A stretch of DNA of 7,306 nt from J061 sp003695725 [NCBI: Candidatus Schekmanbacteria bacterium] (GCA_003695725.1 RFHX01000254.1:1-7306); one strand, 5' to 3'. Counted from the stretch's first letter, positions 1 to 7,016 are shown. Numbers and translations are program-made. Notes: generated by a model not told the origin, from the sequence alone.

Positions 1-3000
1 GCCATTTTATCCCCTACGGAGAGTTTCCTTTCGATAGCCACATAAACTCTTACAAGCTTTATCACACCCGGAGGAAGCTCATCTCCTTTTTGCAGGCGGG
101 AAATTCTTTTATCGCGAATCGCTTTTAATATTTCGATTTGGTCCTTTCCGTGCTCCTCAATTTGTTCAATCTCACTGCTTACATCTTTTTCTTTGATCTT
201 GATTGAAGAGTAATTTTCCGGATTTATAGTTCTGAGTTTTGCAGGACTTATCTTTTCTCCCTTATCAAAGACTACCTTCTTTGTCACCGGGTCAACGACT
301 TTTTCCTTCGTTGTGCAGTCAACGAGAAGCTTGAATATCCTTCTTCTGTTTTCTTCCTTGATAATTCTAATTTCATCTTCAAAATCCTTTTCAATTTTAC
401 GTATCTCTTCATCTTCAATCTTTTTGCTTCTTTCATCCTTATCAACGCCGCGGCGTGAAAATACCTTTACATCTGTAACTATTCCTGAAGAGCCCGGAGG
501 CATTTTCAGAGAAGAATCTTTTACATCTCTCGCCTTCTCTCCGAAAATTGCTCTCAAAAGTTTTTCCTCTGGAGAAAGCTGTGACTCCCCTTTTGGAGTA
601 ATTTTCCCAACAAGGATGTCTCCTGCTTTTACTTTTGCACCAATATAGACAATACCGCTTTCATCGAGATGGCTTAATGCACTTTCTCCCACATTTGGAA
701 TATCTCTTGTAATCTCCTCAGGACCAAACTTAGTATCTCTTGCCTCGATTTCAAATCTTTCAATATGAATTGAAGTAAAAGTATCATCCTTGACAACCTT
801 TTCACTAATCAATATCGAGTCTTCAAAATTGTATCCGCGCCACGGCATAAATGCAACGAGTACATTGCTTCCAAGTGCCAGCTCTCCTCTATCCGTAGAA
901 GGGCCATCTGCAATAACTTCACCTTTTCTGACATACTGTCCCTTCTTTACGATAGGACGCTGATTTATTGTTGTATTTTGATTGGAGCGCTCAAATTTTC
1001 TCAAGTTGTAGATATCAACATTTGAATCAAGATACGGCTCACCTCCATTGCTGTCAGACACTCTTATCACAATTCTTGAAGCCGAAACATTTTCAACAAT
1101 TCCTGAACGGCGTGCCACAACAACTGCACCGCTTTCTCTTGCTACAACTGATTCCATTCCCGTGCCAACAAGAGGCGCCTGGGGCTTTACAAGAGGGACA
1201 CTCTGTCGCTGCATATTTGAGCCCATTAGTGCTCGGTTTGCGTCATCATGTTCAAGGAAAGGGATCAAGGAGCTTGCAACACTGACAAGCTGTTTTGGAG
1301 AAACATCCATATAATCGATCTGCTCAGGTGATGCAAGAATAAAATCTCCTCCTTTTCTTGCCCGGATACGGTCTGTTGCAAATTTACCATTTTCTTTAAC
1401 AGGTGCATTTGCCTGAGCTATAACATAACGGTCTTCAATGTCTGCTGAAAGAAACTCAACAGTATCTGTAACTCTACCCTTCTCAACTTTCCTGTATGGA
1501 GTTTCAATAAAGCCAAATCTATTTACTCTTGCATAGGTGCTCAAAGACGCAATAAGACCTATGTTTGGACCCTCAGGTGTCTCAACAGGGCAAATTCTGC
1601 CGTAATGGCTCGGTTGAACATCACGAACATCAAATCCTGCCCTCTCTCTCGTCAATCCACCCGGACCAAGGGCTGAAAGTCTTCGTTTATGTGTCAATTC
1701 AGAAAGGGGATTGGTCTGGTCCATAAACTGTGACAATTGGCTTGACCCGAAAAATTCCTTTACCACTGAAGTAACTGGCTTGGAATTTATCAAATCAGTT
1801 GGCATTAAGGTTTCAGCGTCTTGAAGATTCATTCTCATTCTTTCCTTAATTGCCCTTTCAAGACGAATAAGTCCCATTCTGAATTGGTTTTCTAAAAGCT
1901 CTCCTACAGTGCGAACTCTTCTATTGCCCAAATGGTCGATATCATCAATCGCTCCAATCCCATTTTTCAATTTAAGAAGATGTTTAACAACAGCAAGGAC
2001 ATCTTCTTTAGTAAGAGTAGTTACCTCAAGAGGAACATCAAGGCCAAGTTTATTATTGAGCTTCAACCGTCCAACACTTGACAGGTCATATCTTTTTGGA
2101 TCAAAGAATAGCGATTCAAAAAAGTTTCTTGCTGTTTCTTCAGTTGGAGGATCACCTGGCCTCAAGCGCCTGTATATTTCCTCCTGCGCTTCCTGCTGGC
2201 TATGGACTAAATCAAGACTCAATGTCTTGCTTATTGCCAAGTCATGATAATCTTCAAGTCCTGTAATAATCTCAAAAGATTTAACTTTGGCTTCAATAAA
2301 CTTTTCAAGAATTTCCTCAGTTATCTCCTCATTGCATTCGGCTATAACTTCTCCTGTCTCTCTGTTGATAACATCTTTAGCCAAGCGCTCACCGAAGAGG
2401 TCTTCCTTCTTTACAGGAATTTCCTTGATACCATGCTCTTTGAGTTCTTGATAGATCCTTTTCGATATTTTCTTCTTCTCTTTTGCTATTACAACATTAC
2501 TCTTTCCGGGAGCTTTAATCTCCAAAGATGCTTTTGAACCGATAATCGATTTCTGCACCTTCTTGGCAAATGTTTTATTTTCATGGTCAATTTTAATGTT
2601 ATCAAACTGATAAAACTCCTCTAAAATTCTCTCAGATGAATATCCCAATGCCTTAAGAAGAACGGTAGCAGGAAGTTTTCTCTTTTTATCAATTTTAACA
2701 TGAAGAATATCCTTATAATCGAACTCAAAGTCCAGCCATGAGCCTCTATAAGGTATAATTCTGCACGAATAGAGAATTCTTCCGCTTGGATGGGTCTTGC
2801 CTTCATCGTGTGTAAAAAAAGCTCCAGGTGAGCGGTGCATCTGACTCACGATTACACGCTCTGTCCCATTAATTATAAATGTACCTCTGTTGCCAACGCG
2901 TATCTTACCCCTATCATCCTCTGTAATTTCAGTCATAACAGGAAACTCACCTAAATATACTTCCTGCTCTTTGATATCACGTATGGTTTTCTGCGAAGGG

Positions 3001-3515
3001 TCATCAGAATTGATATCATACATAATCAATTGAATTTTCACTTTTAGAGGTACTGCAAATGTCTTTCCTTTTGCCAAGCATTCTGAAACAGAGTATTTCG
3101 GTTTGAGAGTAACCCTTGAATTGCAGTTTGGGCATTTTTTGTAAAATAGCGGTTCTTTGCAGTTGGGACATCTAAATTTTTTGAGTTCAGATATTCCAGA
3201 TGCATTACATTTTTTACACTCCCATTTATACCTCTCCTGAATACCTTTGCGCTCCCCGCATTTGCACTCCCACTGGCCAAGCTCATAGCTTACAAATTCA
3301 AGCGAAATTTTTTCTGTGTAATCTTTTATTGGAAAAACTTCCCGAAAGACTTTTTGAAGACCTATATTGTCATTTCTGTCATCAGGCAAACAATCAACTT
3401 GTAGAAAATCCTCAAAAGACTCTCTTTGTAAATCTATAAGTGAAGGCACTTCCATTACTTTCGGGATTTTGGAAAAATCTTTCCTTAAAACCCGTGGTAA
3501 AGCCTCGCTTTTCAT
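1..3515 (-). CDS. rpoB: DNA-directed RNA polymerase beta subunit (5' part; C-terminus beyond left edge)
   Basis: Catalytic beta subunit of RNA polymerase, read without interruption for 1171 codons from ATG at 3515; the C-terminal part lies outside the window. AAGGAG sits 5 bases before the start. Recognisable blocks, in order: N-terminal protrusion (about 1-80), an eight-cysteine insertion (about 81-140), the [14 protein letters not shown] segment (216-225), [13 protein letters not shown], an E. coli SI1-like insert (roughly 300-435), the rifampicin pocket (590-621), [25 protein letters not shown], and the NFEDSIL motif whose E898-D899 match the E. coli E813-D814 pair near the active site. 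A second charged, probably helical insert lies at about 1025-1140, before GDELPPGV and the GDKM motif at the window edge. Identity is certain. Unusual for RpoB are the zinc-ribbon-like insertion and a roughly 13-residue insertion near 196-210. rpoC would be expected next. Confidence 0.98.
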   Translation of the reverse strand, partial: MKSEALPRVLRKDFSKIPKVMEVPSLIDLQRESFEDFLQVDCLPDDRNDNIGLQKVFREVFPIKDYTEKISLEFVSYELGQWECKCGERKGIQERYKWECKKCNASGISELKKFRCPNCKEPLFYKKCPNCNSRVTLKPKYSVSECLAKGKTFAVPLKVKIQLIMYDINSDDPSQKTIRDIKEQEVYLGEFPVMTEITEDDRGKIRVGNRGTFIINGTERVIVSQMHRSPGAFFTHDEGKTHPSGRILYSCRIIPYRGSWLDFEFDYKDILHVKIDKKRKLPATVLLKALGYSSERILEEFYQFDNIKIDHENKTFAKKVQKSIIGSKASLEIKAPGKSNVVIAKEKKKISKRIYQELKEHGIKEIPVKKEDLFGERLAKDVINRETGEVIAECNEEITEEILEKFIEAKVKSFEIITGLEDYHDLAISKTLSLDLVHSQQEAQEEIYRRLRPGDPPTEETARNFFESLFFDPKRYDLSSVGRLKLNNKLGLDVPLEVTTLTKEDVLAVVKHLLKLKNGIGAIDDIDHLGNRRVRTVGELLENQFRMGLIRLERAIKERMRMNLQDAETLMPTDLINSKPVTSVVKEFFGSSQLSQFMDQTNPLSELTHKRRLSALGPGGLTRERAGFDVRDVQPSHYGRICPVETPEGPNIGLIASLSTYARVNRFGFIETPYRKVEKGRVTDTVEFLSADIEDRYVIAQANAPVKENGKFATDRIRARKGGDFILASPEQIDYMDVSPKQLVSVASSLIPFLEHDDANRALMGSNMQRQSVPLVKPQAPLVGTGMESVVARESGAVVVARRSGIVENVSASRIVIRVSDSNGGEPYLDSNVDIYNLRKFERSNQNTTINQRPIVKKGQYVRKGEVIADGPSTDRGELALGSNVLVAFMPWRGYNFEDSILISEKVVKDDTFTSIHIERFEIEARDTKFGPEEITRDIPNVGESALSHLDESGIVYIGAKVKAGDILVGKITPKGESQLSPEEKLLRAIFGEKARDVKDSSLKMPPGSSGIVTDVKVFSRRGVDKDERSKKIEDEEIRKIEKDFEDEIRIIKEENRRRIFKLLVDCTTKEKVVDPVTKKVVFDKGEKISPAKLRTINPENYSSIKIKEKDVSSEIEQIEEHGKDQIEILKAIRDKRISRLQKGDELPPGVIKLVRVYVAIERKLSVGDKM
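1653..1748 (-). other. Rifampicin-pocket (RRDR) segment of rpoB
   Basis: Codons 590-621, beginning [11 protein letters not shown] and ending ALGPGGL. The positions equivalent to E. coli Q513, D516, H526, R529 and S531 carry the susceptible-type residues (D599, H609 and S614 here). E. coli N518 is replaced by T, as in Bacillus. From established rpoB genetics, nothing in this segment suggests target-based rifampicin resistance; actual susceptibility cannot be read from the sequence. Confidence 0.9.
3096..3275 (-). other. Double zinc-ribbon-like insertion inside RpoB protrusion
   Basis: Codons about 81-140 of rpoB. In E. coli RpoB only about 7 residues separate the VSYRLG and ECQIRG motifs; here 64 residues separate VSYELG from ECLAKG, a net gain of about 57. 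The added segment holds eight cysteines: C84-x-C86, C100-xx-C103, C116-xx-C119 and C128-xx-C131, the last three pairs followed or framed by typical ribbon residues (CPNC twice). This spacing suits two tandem four-cysteine zinc sites. The frame is open and the flanking motifs align normally, so it is an in-frame domain insertion, not a frameshift. Zinc binding is inferred from spacing only. Confidence 0.85.
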
Positions 3516-3520
3516 AGCGA

Positions 3521-3526
3521 CTCCTT
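3521..3526 (-). promoter_or_regulatory. Ribosome binding site of rpoB
   Basis: AAGGAG followed by 5 bases and the ATG at 3515. It fixes the rpoB start, which is supported by the normal N-terminal motif ([20 protein letters not shown]) just downstream. Confidence 0.85.
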
Positions 3527-3554
3527 AAAAAAAAGTATATAAATCTTACTCCGC

Positions 3555-3576
3555 AAAAAGACTAAGTGAGTCTCTT
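3555..3576 (-). terminator. Weak hairpin with U-run between rplL and rpoB, possible attenuator
   Basis: On the coding strand AAGAGACT and AGTCTTTT can pair into an 8-bp stem (one G-U pair) around a 5-base CACTT loop, and the 3' arm runs into a run of five T. The hairpin lies 9-30 bases after the rplL stop and about 40 before the rpoB start. The stem is A+U-rich, so at best a partial terminator. E. coli is known to have a partial terminator at this same junction to lower rpoBC output relative to ribosomal proteins; the same role here is inference from position and shape. Confidence 0.4.
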
Positions 3577-3584
3577 CTCGAAAA

Positions 3585-3983
3585 CTAAGATATTTCAACA
3601 ACTGCGCCTACCGCTTCAACTTTCTTTTTAATCTCTTCAGCTTCCTCTTTTGAAACTCCTTCTTTGATTGGTTTAGGCGCTCCATCGACTAAATCCTTCG
3701 CCTCTTTCAAGCCAAGTCCTGTAACAGCCCGCACTTCTTTGATAACCTGAATTTTCTTATCACCAACACTCTTCAATGTTACTGTAAACTCAGTTTTCTC
3801 CTCAGCTTGAGCTTCAGCACCGCCGCCGGCTGCTGCCGCCACAGCACCTACAGGCATAGCAGCTGCTGCTGTAACACCAAACTTTTCTTCCAGCTCTTTC
3901 ACAAATTCTGACAGTTCTAAAACTGTCATTTCCTCAATAAATTTGATTACGGATTCTTTTGAAATTTTTGTTTCTTCAGCCAT
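3585..3983 (-). CDS. rplL: 50S ribosomal protein L7/L12
   Basis: The stalk protein that binds L10 as dimers and recruits translational GTPases such as EF-Tu and EF-G. All three usual parts are visible in 132 residues: the N-terminal dimerisation and L10-binding helices (1-36), a flexible Ala/Gly-rich hinge (about 37-60), and the globular factor-binding domain (about 64-132) with the [16 protein letters not shown] motif at 89-104. The length is slightly above the usual 120-128 residues. ATG at 3983 is preceded by AAGGAG at an 8-base gap. It follows rplJ after 35 bases, the normal pairing, and is followed by a possible attenuator before rpoB. The C-terminus ends in VVEIS rather than the more common KVEIK/KVELK, a minor difference. 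Confidence 0.98.
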   Translation of the reverse strand: MAEETKISKESVIKFIEEMTVLELSEFVKELEEKFGVTAAAAMPVGAVAAAAGGGAEAQAEEKTEFTVTLKSVGDKKIQVIKEVRAVTGLGLKEAKDLVDGAPKPIKEGVSKEEAEEIKKKVEAVGAVVEIS

Positions 3984-4018
3984 CTTAACCTCTCCTTTAA
4001 ATATTTTTAAATGTTAAC

Positions 4019-4534
4019 TTATTTTTTATTCTCTTCTATAGCCTTGAGGACATTCATAAATTTAATTAAAACTCCTCCCAGGACATTCACTGTCCTTGAA
4101 ACAGGTGCTTTCATCGAAGAAAGCATTCTTGAAAGCAAAACTTCTCGTGGCGGAACCTTTGAAAGTTGTTTTATTTCTTCAATTGATATTACCTTGTCAT
4201 CCCATATTCCTCCTTTAAGCTCCAATGATGGATTTTCATCAGAAAAATCCACTAACACCTTTGCAGGAGCAACAGGATCATCATAACAGAATGTAAAGCC
4301 GATAGGACCTTCCAAATAATCTTCAAGTTTCTCAAATTTTGTGCCTTTGCTAGCCAATCGAGCCAGTGTATTCTTCACAACCTTCATTTCGCTTCCGGCC
4401 TCTTTCAGCTTCTTTCTAAGTTCTGTCATTTGCTTTACATTCAAACCTCTATAATCCGCAAAAATACCAAGTTGTGATTCTTCAAATTTCTGCTTCAATT
4501 CAGATACTACCTTTTCTTTTTCTTCTCTTTTCAA
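4019..4534 (-). CDS. rplJ: 50S ribosomal protein L10 (TTG start)
   Basis: L10 anchors L7/L12 dimers to the ribosome near L11 and forms the stalk base. The 171-residue product has the family length and features: the N-terminal EKEKVVSELKQKFEESQ helix, the FADYRGLNVKQMTELRK segment, the VVKNTLARLA motif, and a C-terminal helix (roughly 135-171) that would carry the L12 dimers. The start is TTG at 4534: an in-frame TAA stands two codons upstream, and a full AAGGAGGTG lies 6 bases before the TTG. Only 31 bases separate it from rplA, so it is almost certainly cotranscribed with rplKA, and the long L10 leader used by E. coli for autoregulation is absent as a separate spacer. Confidence 0.97.
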   Translation of the reverse strand: MKREEKEKVVSELKQKFEESQLGIFADYRGLNVKQMTELRKKLKEAGSEMKVVKNTLARLASKGTKFEKLEDYLEGPIGFTFCYDDPVAPAKVLVDFSDENPSLELKGGIWDDKVISIEEIKQLSKVPPREVLLSRMLSSMKAPVSRTVNVLGGVLIKFMNVLKAIEENKK

Positions 4535-4540
4535 AGCTTA

Positions 4541-4549
4541 CACCTCCTT
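4541..4549 (-). promoter_or_regulatory. Full-length Shine-Dalgarno before the TTG start of rplJ
   Basis: AAGGAGGTG, a nine-base match to the usual 16S anti-Shine-Dalgarno, followed by TAAGCT and the TTG start. It is the longest such match among the genes in the window and decides the start. A strong site may compensate for the weaker TTG codon. Confidence 0.85.
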
Positions 4550-4565
4550 CCAGCCGGAAACATTA

Positions 4566-5270
4566 CTATTTAATAGCATCCAATGCTTGGTTAACATCAA
4601 CCTTAACTCCAACACCCATCGTCGATGAAAATGTTATCTTTTTGACATACTTTCCCTTGCTTGCAGGGGGTTTTTGTTTGACTATTGCGCTGAGTAATGA
4701 ATAAAAATTTTCAACGAGCTTTTCTACAGGAAAGGATACTTTCCCAAAAGTACAATGGACAATACCTGCTTTCTCTACTTTAAATTCTACCTGCCCTTTC
4801 TTTATATCTGCTATTGCCTTAGCAAGATCATTCGTTACTGTGCCTGATTTAGGGTTTGGCATTAGCCCTCTTGGGCCTAAGATCTTTCCTAATTTTCCCA
4901 CCATTCCCATCATATCAGGCGTCGCCACTGCCTTGTCAAAGTCGAGCCATCCGCCTTGAATTTTTTTCACAATCTCTTCATTGCCAACATAATCAGCACC
5001 TGCTTCCTTTGCTTCCAACTCTTTTTCACCTTTTGCAAAAACAAGGACCCTTACTTTTTTACCTGTCCCATTTGGCAGGAGGACTGTCCCTCTTACCATT
5101 TGGTCAGCATGTTTTGGATTTACACCCAAATTGATTGCTGCATCGACGCTTTCATCAAAATTTGCATAGGCTGACTCTTTAATAAGGGAAAGAGCTTCAC
5201 CTACTTCATAAAGCTTTGAAGCATCTATTTTTTTCAATGCTTCTTTATATTTTTTGCCAATCGCCGCCAT
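4566..5270 (-). CDS. rplA: 50S ribosomal protein L1
   Basis: L1 forms the mobile stalk at the ribosomal E site and in many bacteria represses its own rplK-rplA message by binding an RNA mimic of its rRNA site. The 234-residue product matches the usual length. The signature [20 protein letters not shown] is at 125-144, the [11 protein letters not shown] segment at 61-71, and the C-terminal [10 protein letters not shown] segment that helps bind RNA is present. The start is ATG at 5270, with AAGGAG 12 bases upstream, a rather long spacing. It lies 24 bases after rplK and 31 before rplJ. I could not recognise an L1-binding mRNA mimic near rplK. Confidence 0.98.
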   Translation of the reverse strand: MAAIGKKYKEALKKIDASKLYEVGEALSLIKESAYANFDESVDAAINLGVNPKHADQMVRGTVLLPNGTGKKVRVLVFAKGEKELEAKEAGADYVGNEEIVKKIQGGWLDFDKAVATPDMMGMVGKLGKILGPRGLMPNPKSGTVTNDLAKAIADIKKGQVEFKVEKAGIVHCTFGKVSFPVEKLVENFYSLLSAIVKQKPPASKGKYVKKITFSSTMGVGVKVDVNQALDAIK

Positions 5271-5294
5271 AACTTTTCTATGCTCCTTTTTACA

Positions 5295-5723
5295 CTATCC
5301 TGTTACCTGAATGCCCATACTTCTGGCCGTACCTTCAATTGTCCTAATAGCCGCCTCCAAATCATTAACATTCAGGTCAGGCATTTTAATTTTTGCAATC
5401 TCCTCAACCTGTGCTCTGGTAACGCGTGCAACTTTCTCTTTCAAGGGGTCGCTCGAACCTTTAGCGATACCAGCCGCCTTTTTTAGCAATACTGACGCAG
5501 GAGGTGTCTTAGTAATAAAAGTAAAAGACCTATCCTGATAGACAGTTATTTCCACAGGAATTATAATCCCCGGTTCCTGATTCTGTGTTTTTGCATTGAA
5601 TGCCTTACAAAATTCCATTATGTTTACGCCATGCTGTCCCAATGCAGGACCTACAGGCGGAGATGGATTTGCCTGTCCTGCAGGGATTTGCAACTTAATC
5701 ATTGCTGAAATCTTCTTTGCCAT
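5295..5723 (-). CDS. rplK: 50S ribosomal protein L11
   Basis: L11 binds 23S rRNA at the GTPase-associated centre, next to L10, and is needed for ppGpp synthesis by RelA and for thiostrepton binding. The 142-residue product is of normal length. The N-terminal proline-rich segment [20 protein letters not shown] (19-38) includes the two prolines at which thiostrepton-resistance changes are known. The C-terminal rRNA-binding domain ends in the usual [13 protein letters not shown] motif. ATG at 5723 has AAGGAG 8 bases upstream; this site directly follows the nusG stop, so the two genes are tightly linked (16 bases apart). No unusual residue stands out. Confidence 0.98.
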   Translation of the reverse strand: MAKKISAMIKLQIPAGQANPSPPVGPALGQHGVNIMEFCKAFNAKTQNQEPGIIIPVEITVYQDRSFTFITKTPPASVLLKKAAGIAKGSSDPLKEKVARVTRAQVEEIAKIKMPDLNVNDLEAAIRTIEGTARSMGIQVTG

Positions 5724-5739
5724 TACAACATCTCCTTCC

Positions 5740-6324
5740 TTATGTAATCCGTTCTATCTCTAAAAAATCAAATTCGACTGGTGTTGCACGCCCAAAGATA
5801 CTGACCATTACCTTTGCGCGCTCTCTCTCAGGATTTAATTCTTCTATATGCCCTGTAAAGCCGTCGAATGGACCATTTATTATTTTAACAGCATCACCTT
5901 TTGAAAATTTCCGTTTCATTTTCGTTACTTTTGAACCTGTCTTATCTTGGTCGATAATTCTTTCAACTTCTTCCTTATTCAAAGGTGATGGTTCATTTTG
6001 CGTTCCTAAAAAACCTGATACCTTTGGAATACTTTTGATAAGCTGTAAAATCTTTTTTCTATAAGGATCATCCTTTGTTTCACCCAAATCCATTTCTATA
6101 AGTACATAACCGGGGAAGAATTTTCTGCTTGTTTCCTTTTTTACTCCCTTTTTCAAACTTATAATATTTTCCGTGGGAATAAGTATTTCCCCAATCCTTT
6201 CCGCAATAATCTTGTCCTCTTCTTTGTCTGATTCCTTCAAATTATTTAAAAGATCTTCTATAGCTGACTTTACCTTATTCTCATAACTTGAATGCGCATG
6301 AACTACATACCATTTTTTTGCCAT
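5740..6324 (-). CDS. nusG: Transcription termination/antitermination factor NusG
   Basis: NusG binds RNA polymerase across the cleft through its NGN domain and contacts ribosomal protein S10 or Rho through its KOW domain. The NGN domain starts at [14 protein letters not shown] (5-18) and includes [12 protein letters not shown] (67-78). The KOW domain is at about 141-193 with [19 protein letters not shown] and [13 protein letters not shown]. At 194 residues it is longer than E. coli NusG (181): relative to that protein there are about 8 extra residues before IPTEN and about 8 more between LIEM and GFLG, and the usual SWxxVRxxP stretch is replaced by LIKSIP with no tryptophan. ATG at 6324 follows secE by 10 bases. 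A weak AGGGA overlaps the secE stop, suggesting translational coupling. Confidence 0.97.
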   Translation of the reverse strand: MAKKWYVVHAHSSYENKVKSAIEDLLNNLKESDKEEDKIIAERIGEILIPTENIISLKKGVKKETSRKFFPGYVLIEMDLGETKDDPYRKKILQLIKSIPKVSGFLGTQNEPSPLNKEEVERIIDQDKTGSKVTKMKRKFSKGDAVKIINGPFDGFTGHIEELNPERERAKVMVSIFGRATPVEFDFLEIERIT

Positions 6325-6334
6325 TTCTAATTCC

Positions 6335-6877
6335 CTACTTAACTATGTTTTCTTTCTTTGCGGTTTCAGTTGATTGCTTTTGATTATCCGGCACATTCGA
6401 TGTTTTTTCTGTTACATTCAAATTCCTTTTCACTACAGCCACAGCACCCTGTGAATCCATTACCTGAAGCCGCACCGTATATAATCCCGGTTTATCAAAC
6501 TTATGGACAATAATCTTATTCTTCGTATAACCCTTTGAAGGGTAGTCCCATTTTCCATCACCTTCAAAGTCCCAGCGCACTTTCAAATTCCTAGTGCCGT
6601 CTTCTGAATCATATGATCCTGAAGCATCGAAAGTGAACGATGTTCCAACATCACCTGTTTTTGGGTCAACAGAAAAAACACCAACAGGACTTTCATTAAG
6701 CAGTTTCTTAACACCGCTTGAAAGGACAATATCAACCAAACCAAGATAAAAGGCAATTACAATAACCACTACAATAACTACCTTTGTAGAATCATAAGTC
6801 TCCGGCTTCGAAGGCCATGTTACCTTTTTAAATTCTGACCTTACATCCATCAAAAACTCTTTTAGTTTCTTGAACAT
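6335..6877 (-). CDS. secE: SecE translocon subunit fused to a C-terminal PKD domain
   Basis: SecE clamps SecY in the SecYEG protein-translocation channel. Residues 1-60 are a complete short-form SecE: the amphipathic cytoplasmic helix with FLMDVRSEFKKVTWPSKPE (8-26), then one membrane helix at about 32-52. Such proteins normally end near residue 60-70. Here the frame continues through a PKD domain (about 64-155) and a hydrophilic Lys/Glu/Asn/Thr tail (156-180), giving 180 residues. With the usual N-in, C-out topology, the added domain would lie on the outer face of the membrane at the channel exit. ATG at 6877 has AAGGTGG 9 bases upstream. The position next to nusG confirms this is the housekeeping secE. 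There is no break in frame; the fusion is read directly from the sequence, its function is unknown. Confidence 0.95.
   Translation of the reverse strand: MFKKLKEFLMDVRSEFKKVTWPSKPETYDSTKVVIVVVIVIAFYLGLVDIVLSSGVKKLLNESPVGVFSVDPKTGDVGTSFTFDASGSYDSEDGTRNLKVRWDFEGDGKWDYPSKGYTKNKIIVHKFDKPGLYTVRLQVMDSQGAVAVVKRNLNVTEKTSNVPDNQKQSTETAKKENIVK
6413..6688 (-). other. PKD domain encoded at the 3' end of secE
   Basis: Codons 64-155 of secE. PKD hallmarks appear in order: P-V-x-x-F-S-V at 64-70, G-T-S-F-T-F-D-A-S-G-S at 78-88, the central WDFEGDGKWD at 102-111 (the family's WDFGDG core with an aspartate-rich loop), HKFDKPGLYTVRLQVMD at 125-141 and a closing VVKRNLNV strand. PKD domains are Ig-like beta sandwiches common in bacterial surface and secreted proteins, where they usually mediate binding or act as spacers. 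The domain looks intact, with no lost core residue, implying selection to keep its fold. Confidence 0.93.
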
Positions 6878-6880
6878 TAA

Positions 6881-6934
6881 CTATTCCCACCTTATCCAAA
6901 GATAAACGCGAATCTTCCTCAATCTGCCGGACAT
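6881..6934 (-). other. 17-codon open frame in the tRNA-secE spacer (doubtful)
   Basis: ATG at 6934 to TAG at 6881-6883 would encode MSGRLRKIRVYLWIRWE, ending 3 bases before the secE ATG. It contains two Trp codons and stands just after tRNA-Trp. No Shine-Dalgarno precedes it, and a frame of this size is expected by chance, so translation is unlikely. The rest of the 64-base spacer holds the secE ribosome binding site at 6887-6893 and a 5-bp stem (6892-6905) that overlaps it by two bases. Confidence 0.1.
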
Positions 6935-6941
6935 CAATAAT

Positions 6942-7016
6942 CAGGCCAGGAGGGATTCGAACCCCCAGCCCCCGGATTTGGAGTCCGGCGCTCTATCCAG
7001 TTAGAGCTACTGGCCT
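6942..7016 (-). tRNA. tRNA-Trp, anticodon CCA
   Basis: A complete 75-base cloverleaf: acceptor AGGCCAG/CTGGCCT (7 perfect pairs), D stem GCTC/GAGC, anticodon stem CCGGA/TCCGG with loop CTCCAAA (anticodon CCA, reading UGG), a 5-base variable loop, and T arm GGGGG/CCCTC with TTCGAAT. The discriminator is G73, as expected for bacterial tRNA-Trp. The 3' CCA is not encoded, so a CCA-adding enzyme is required. Position 14 is U instead of the near-invariant A, in a 10-base D loop. It lies 11 bases after rpmG and 64 before secE, so it is presumably cut out of the operon transcript by RNase P and 3' nucleases. tRNA-Trp beside secE is a common bacterial arrangement. Confidence 0.97.

Noticed and set aside
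313-2537. Several plus-strand open frames antisense to rpoB (for example 313-648, 968-1285, 1909-2247, 2244-2537)
   Set aside because: Low-complexity or unrecognisable products lying entirely opposite rpoB, without plausible ribosome sites; the coding signal is on the minus strand.
2621-2806. A 61-codon minus-strand open frame
   Set aside because: Out-of-frame shadow within intact rpoB.
3044-3286. An 80-codon minus-strand open frame over the cysteine-insertion region
   Set aside because: It is in a different frame from rpoB, whose own frame is open and fully meaningful through this region; no family resemblance.
1-3515. Possible frameshift or pseudogene in rpoB
   Set aside because: Translating codon by codon from 3515 to the left edge gave no stop, and conserved motifs follow in order; the gene is simply cut by the window edge.
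3984-4018. A+T-rich inverted repeat (TTTAAA twice) between rplJ and rplL
   Set aside because: TTTAAA is self-complementary and the spacer is A+T-rich, so the repeat is expected by chance; no U-run or G+C stem.
4011-6064. Plus-strand open frames antisense to rplJ, rplA, rplK and nusG
   Set aside because: Each mirrors a well-identified ribosomal or NusG gene and shows no protein-family features.
6878-6941. Promoter or regulatory hairpin before secE
   Set aside because: No convincing -35/-10 pair was seen; the 5-bp stem at 6892-6905 is too short and A+T-rich to claim a function.
6942-7016. tRNA as a possible integration (att) site
   Set aside because: No integrase, no repeated tRNA end nearby, and both flanks are the standard conserved operon.
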